A stretch of 8,717 nucleotides of DNA from an uncultured Caryophanales bacterium (GTDB lineage Bacteria; Bacillota_I; Bacilli_A; RFN20; CAG-826), in assembly GCA_946403545.1 (NCBI GenBank), contig CAMJAG010000044.1, positions 1 to 8,717 on the forward strand, in the 5' to 3' direction. Made by a program: the position numbers and the translations under genes. The notes beneath the pieces are model-generated. The model was not told where the DNA came from. It made no database searches and saw only the letters and a program-made list of their open reading frames with translations. Position 1 is the first letter of the stretch, and the number at the start of each line of letters is the position of its first letter. Below, piece after piece: positions 6,151-8,717 of the stretch.

Positions 6151-7659
6151 ATGACCAACGAATTAGATCTTAAAAAGAAAGATTTGTTTGAAAAACAACC
6201 AATCTTAAAAGCCATCTTTTCTCTTGCAATCCCTAGCATTATTGGCCAATTAATCCTTGTCATTTACAACATGACAGATACTTTCTTTATTGGCCAAGCT
6301 AGTACGATGATTGGCTCTTCTTTGTCTAGCGAACTAGTTGCAGGTGTCACTATCTGTATGCCTGTATACATGATTCTAAGTGCCATTTCAAATCTGTTCG
6401 GTATAGGTGGTGCTAGTGTCATTTCGCGGAGCTTAGGTAAAGGAAACGCATGGAGAGCAAAGGAATCTTCTAGATTTGCCTTTTATTCTTGTCTCATTAC
6501 TACCATCGTTTATTGCTTATTAATATTGTTAATTAGCCAACCTTTAGCTATGTTTTTAAGCGGAAATGCACCAGAAACTGCAAAGTTCGCTAGACAATAC
6601 ATCCTCTATTGCGTTGTTATTTTTGGTATTCCAACTGCATTAAATACATTGTTTTCACATCTTTTAAGGGCTCAAGGAAAGTCTTTACATGCATCGATAG
6701 GTATTGCCTTAGGTGGTATTCTTAACTGCGCTTTAGACCCTCTATTTATGTTTGTAATCTTCCCAATTGAAAAAGCTGCAATTGCTGCTGCTGTTGCAAC
6801 TGGAGTGGGTAACACAATCGCTTTAATTTATTATTTAGTCTATTTTATAGTCGGTAGAAAGAAGCTTGTTATCTCTCTTAAGTTCTCTAAAAAGATCTTT
6901 ACCGAAGGTATTCCTGGTGAAGTTGTTAAAGTTGGTACTCCAGCTTGTTTAATGACTTTATGTGAAAACATCTCTTACATGGTCTTAGATAACTTGGTCG
7001 GAACAGTTATTACCGCAAAAGCAATCACTGAAGAATCCTTGCAACAAAGCGCTGCTGCTTTAGCAGGTGTTGGTGTTGCAAAGAAGATTAATATGCTTGC
7101 TCATAGCATTGTAAGAGGTATGACGCAGGGAGTTTTACCATTAATTGGATACAATAAATCATCTGGAAACAGAAAAAGAATGTCGAAAGTTGTCTATTGT
7201 AGTGGTGCTATTTCATTAGCTGTTGCTACTATTTGTATGATTATTTCTTTAATCTTTGCAAAACCTCTTTCTGAAATCTTCGTTCACGAAGAATCAAGTA
7301 TTTTTAGAGCGAGTGAATTCTTGATGATTTTATGTATCGGCGCGCCTTTCTCTGCAATTGGTTATACAGTTATTTCATTCTTCCAAGCATGTGGAAAGGC
7401 TTGGAGAAGCTTGCTTTTAGCTTTGCTAAGAAAAGGCATTATGGATATTCCACTCATGCTAATCTTCTATTTCATTGCGATTGGAAGCGGAGATACTCAT
7501 GGTCCTGAATTAATTATTTGGGCTACTCCAATAGCAGATATGGTATGTTGTTTAGTCTCTATTATTCTTTTCACGATTTACTTAAAGAATCATGGACAAA
7601 ACAAGGAAGAGTTCTTGAAAAAACAAGAATTAGAAGAAGAAAGTTATTTAACTTACTGA
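6151..7659 (+). CDS. MATE family multidrug/cation efflux transporter
   Basis: A 502-residue polytopic membrane protein with about 12 hydrophobic segments in two homologous halves (about 20-235 and 255-478). Motifs of the MATE family are visible: IPSIIGQL (27-34), YNMTDTFFIG (39-48), RAQGK (173-177), LNCALDPLF (191-199) and QGVLPLIGYN (326-335) in the second half. The MepA-like branch common in Firmicutes is the best fit; these exporters use Na+ or H+ gradients to expel cationic drugs or metabolites, but the substrate cannot be inferred. About 20 residues (283-303) between segments 7 and 8 look like an extra loop compared with the usual spacing. The cytoplasmic C-terminal tail is highly charged. 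AGGAGG at 6137-6142 lies 8 bases before the ATG. No terminator separates it from the small gene 45 bases downstream. Confidence 0.93.
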   Translation: MTNELDLKKKDLFEKQPILKAIFSLAIPSIIGQLILVIYNMTDTFFIGQASTMIGSSLSSELVAGVTICMPVYMILSAISNLFGIGGASVISRSLGKGNAWRAKESSRFAFYSCLITTIVYCLLILLISQPLAMFLSGNAPETAKFARQYILYCVVIFGIPTALNTLFSHLLRAQGKSLHASIGIALGGILNCALDPLFMFVIFPIEKAAIAAAVATGVGNTIALIYYLVYFIVGRKKLVISLKFSKKIFTEGIPGEVVKVGTPACLMTLCENISYMVLDNLVGTVITAKAITEESLQQSAAALAGVGVAKKINMLAHSIVRGMTQGVLPLIGYNKSSGNRKRMSKVVYCSGAISLAVATICMIISLIFAKPLSEIFVHEESSIFRASEFLMILCIGAPFSAIGYTVISFFQACGKAWRSLLLALLRKGIMDIPLMLIFYFIAIGSGDTHGPELIIWATPIADMVCCLVSIILFTIYLKNHGQNKEEFLKKQELEEESYLTY

Positions 7660-7679
7660 AATAAGTAGTAAAATAGATT
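7652..7679 (+). promoter_or_regulatory. Candidate internal promoter of the small membrane protein gene
   Basis: CTTACT (7652-7657), 16 bases, TAGATT (7674-7679), with AGTAGTA in the spacer (7664-7670); an alternative reading is TTTAAC (7647-7652) with TAAAAT (7669-7674). It overlaps the end of the MATE gene. Weak hexamers, but the arrangement resembles those before 4789 and 8063. Confidence 0.3.
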
Positions 7680-7704
7680 TAGATTTATAGGAGATATTTA
7701 AATT

Positions 7705-7959
7705 ATGTTAGCAGGATTTGTTGACCAAAAATTCCCAAAATGGGCTAAGATCTTATTATGTATCTTTGGCGGAGCAGCAGTTGTTTACAGAGTATTATTA
7801 TTCGTTGATGATTGCATCGCTAAAAAAGAACAAAAGAACGTATTAGCTCTTGTCGCAGCTATTATCTGTGCGATCTTATTCCCATTAGGTTTCATTTTAG
7901 GAATTATTGATCTTATCAGCATTTGCCGTACAAATGAATTCTCAAAACTCTTTAGATAA
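7705..7959 (+). CDS. Small two-TM membrane protein of unknown function
   Basis: An 84-residue protein with two hydrophobic helices (about 14-34 and 45-72) joined by a short charged loop (DDCIAKKEQKN), and a basic C-terminus. No known family is recognised. The ribosome binding site AGGAGAT (7689-7695) lies 9 bases before the ATG, and codon use resembles neighbouring genes, so it is very likely translated. It is 45 bases downstream of the MATE gene without an intervening terminator and is followed by a strong terminator, so it may be co-transcribed with the transporter or also expressed from its own weak promoter. A small regulatory or accessory membrane subunit is possible but not shown. Confidence 0.75.
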   Translation: MLAGFVDQKFPKWAKILLCIFGGAAVVYRVLLFVDDCIAKKEQKNVLALVAAIICAILFPLGFILGIIDLISICRTNEFSKLFR

Positions 7960-7967
7960 TTGAGAAT
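7938..7967. repeat. 8-base inverted repeat spanning the stop codon
   Basis: ATTCTCAA (7938-7945) and TTGAGAAT (7960-7967) are perfectly complementary around a 14-base loop containing the end of the small membrane protein gene. No T-tract follows, so it is not a terminator itself; it could stabilise the mRNA end ahead of the true terminator. Confidence 0.4.
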
Positions 7968-7978
7968 CTTATTTAAAT

Positions 7979-8008
7979 AAGGTGCTTAGAGATAAGCATC
8001 TTTTTTAT
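7979..8008 (+). terminator. Rho-independent terminator after the small membrane protein gene
   Basis: GGTGCTTA (7981-7988) pairs with TAAGCATC (7993-8000), one G-T pair, around a GAGA tetraloop, followed by six Ts. It closes the MATE/small-protein unit. Its T-tract runs into the -35 of the next gene. Confidence 0.9.
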
Positions 8009-8036
8009 TTACTTAATAAAATAGTAGTATTACAAT
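8008..8036 (+). promoter_or_regulatory. Candidate sigma-A promoter of the XRE-M18 gene
   Basis: TTTACT (8008-8013), 17 bases, TACAAT (8031-8036), a good -10 and fair -35 at ideal spacing. AGTAGTA lies in the spacer at 8023-8029. Transcription would begin near 8043, about 20 bases before the ATG. Confidence 0.5.
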
Positions 8037-8062
8037 AATATTTAGTAAAAACGAGGTGTATT

Positions 8063-8717
8063 ATGTCTAAATTACAAGAATTAAGAAAACAAATTGGATT
8101 AACACAAGAAGAAATATCAAATAAATTAGGTATTTCACAACAAACATATTGCAATTATGAAAAAGATGGTTCATCTATCCCGGTTAAGATGGCTAATAAA
8201 ATCGCTGAAATCTTAATGGTGGATCCTAGTGAATTCTTTTATCAAGAAGAACTAGAAAATGAATCAGTAACTGAATTCTTATATAAATCATTAACTAGTT
8301 ATCACGCTGTTAAAAATGCGATTGTTCTTTTAGAACAAGAAGGATTCAAACCTTTAAAAGAGGAAGATGAATGGCACTTAAAAGAAGGTGACAAATATTA
8401 TGTCACTAAAAATAGCAGTGCAATTATTGCTTTTAAAGTTGGAAGTCTAGATAACTACGCTTTTAATATTGCTTCATGCCATACTGACTCGCCTTCATTA
8501 AAAATTAAAGGCAATTCTTTGCTTGATTCTCCAGAAGGGAAACGTATTAATGTTGAAAAATATGGCGGTTTAATTGCTTACTCATTTTTAGATATTCCTC
8601 TTAAAATCGGAGGCCGTGTTTTATTAGAGAATAAAGATGGTTTAACTCAAAGAGTTATTTCTTCTAGTTTTAATGTAAATATTCCAAGTTTATGCATCCA
8701 TCATAACCCATCAGTTA
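8063..8717 (+). CDS. XRE-type helix-turn-helix fused to M18 family aminopeptidase (3' end beyond window)
   Basis: The frame is open from ATG 8063 to the window edge, giving 218 residues without a stop; the gene is incomplete. Residues 4-57 are an XRE/Cro-type helix-turn-helix (LTQEEISNKLGISQQT at 13-28, then NYEKDG). Residues about 67-218 match the N-terminal part of M18 metallo-aminopeptidases: FLYKSLTSYHAVKNA, then W-x-L...YYVTKNSSAIIAF (104-124), the zinc-ligand motif HTDSP (His140), KIKGN, VEKYGG (164-169), a FLDIPLKIGGRV segment and IPSLCIHHN (207-215). M18 enzymes are cytosolic dinuclear-zinc peptidases that trim N-terminal residues; remaining ligands lie outside the window. GAGG (8053-8056) 6 bases before the ATG supports this start. 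Internal ATGs at 8189 and 8216 have no ribosome binding site. No frameshift separates the two domains. Confidence 0.88.
   Translation, partial: MSKLQELRKQIGLTQEEISNKLGISQQTYCNYEKDGSSIPVKMANKIAEILMVDPSEFFYQEELENESVTEFLYKSLTSYHAVKNAIVLLEQEGFKPLKEEDEWHLKEGDKYYVTKNSSAIIAFKVGSLDNYAFNIASCHTDSPSLKIKGNSLLDSPEGKRINVEKYGGLIAYSFLDIPLKIGGRVLLENKDGLTQRVISSSFNVNIPSLCIHHNPSV

Overview
The window is AT-rich DNA with short intergenic gaps, strong AGGAGG-type ribosome binding sites and hairpin-plus-T-tract terminators, as in a low-GC Gram-positive bacterium (Bacilli, Erysipelotrichia or an RF39/Acholeplasma-like relative). TGA ends the MATE gene and tryptophan is encoded by TGG throughout, so the standard bacterial code is used rather than the Mycoplasma code. 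Flavodiiron protein, rubredoxins, flavodoxin and a glutathione-peroxidase-type thiol peroxidase point to an anaerobe that has to remove O2, peroxide or NO. The exact lineage cannot be fixed from this sequence alone.

Layout: (1) 8-487, minus strand, a Cys-type glutathione peroxidase homologue. (2) 488-759, a divergent intergenic region with a good sigma-A promoter for the plus-strand gene. (3) 760-2106, a six-TM HD-GYP protein, probably a cyclic-di-GMP phosphodiesterase, with its own terminator. (4) 2217-4696, a compact three-gene redox operon: flavodoxin; a four-domain flavodiiron protein (diiron beta-lactamase fold, flavodoxin, flavin reductase, short rubredoxin); and a free canonical rubredoxin, closed by a strong terminator. 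(5) 4789-5946, a lipoprotein of unknown function with a motif recurring every 108 residues, again with a terminator. (6) 6151-7959, a MATE efflux transporter followed by an 84-residue two-TM protein and a terminator. (7) From 8063 to the window edge, an incomplete gene in which an XRE-type helix-turn-helix is fused in frame to an M18 family aminopeptidase.

The redox operon looks like a nearly self-contained electron chain: reduced pyridine nucleotide to flavin reductase, to rubredoxin, to flavodoxin domain, to diiron site, to O2 or NO, with free flavodoxin and rubredoxin as additional carriers. The peroxidase gene could deal with residual peroxide. The other genes have no evident functional link to this operon.

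The most unusual item is the XRE-M18 fusion at the right edge: a DNA-binding domain joined directly to a cytosolic metallo-aminopeptidase. It and two nearby genes (the lipoprotein and the small membrane protein) share a TTACT...AGTAGTA element at the expected promoter position, which might be a common promoter type or operator. No tRNA, rRNA, CRISPR array, insertion sequence or attachment site was recognised.
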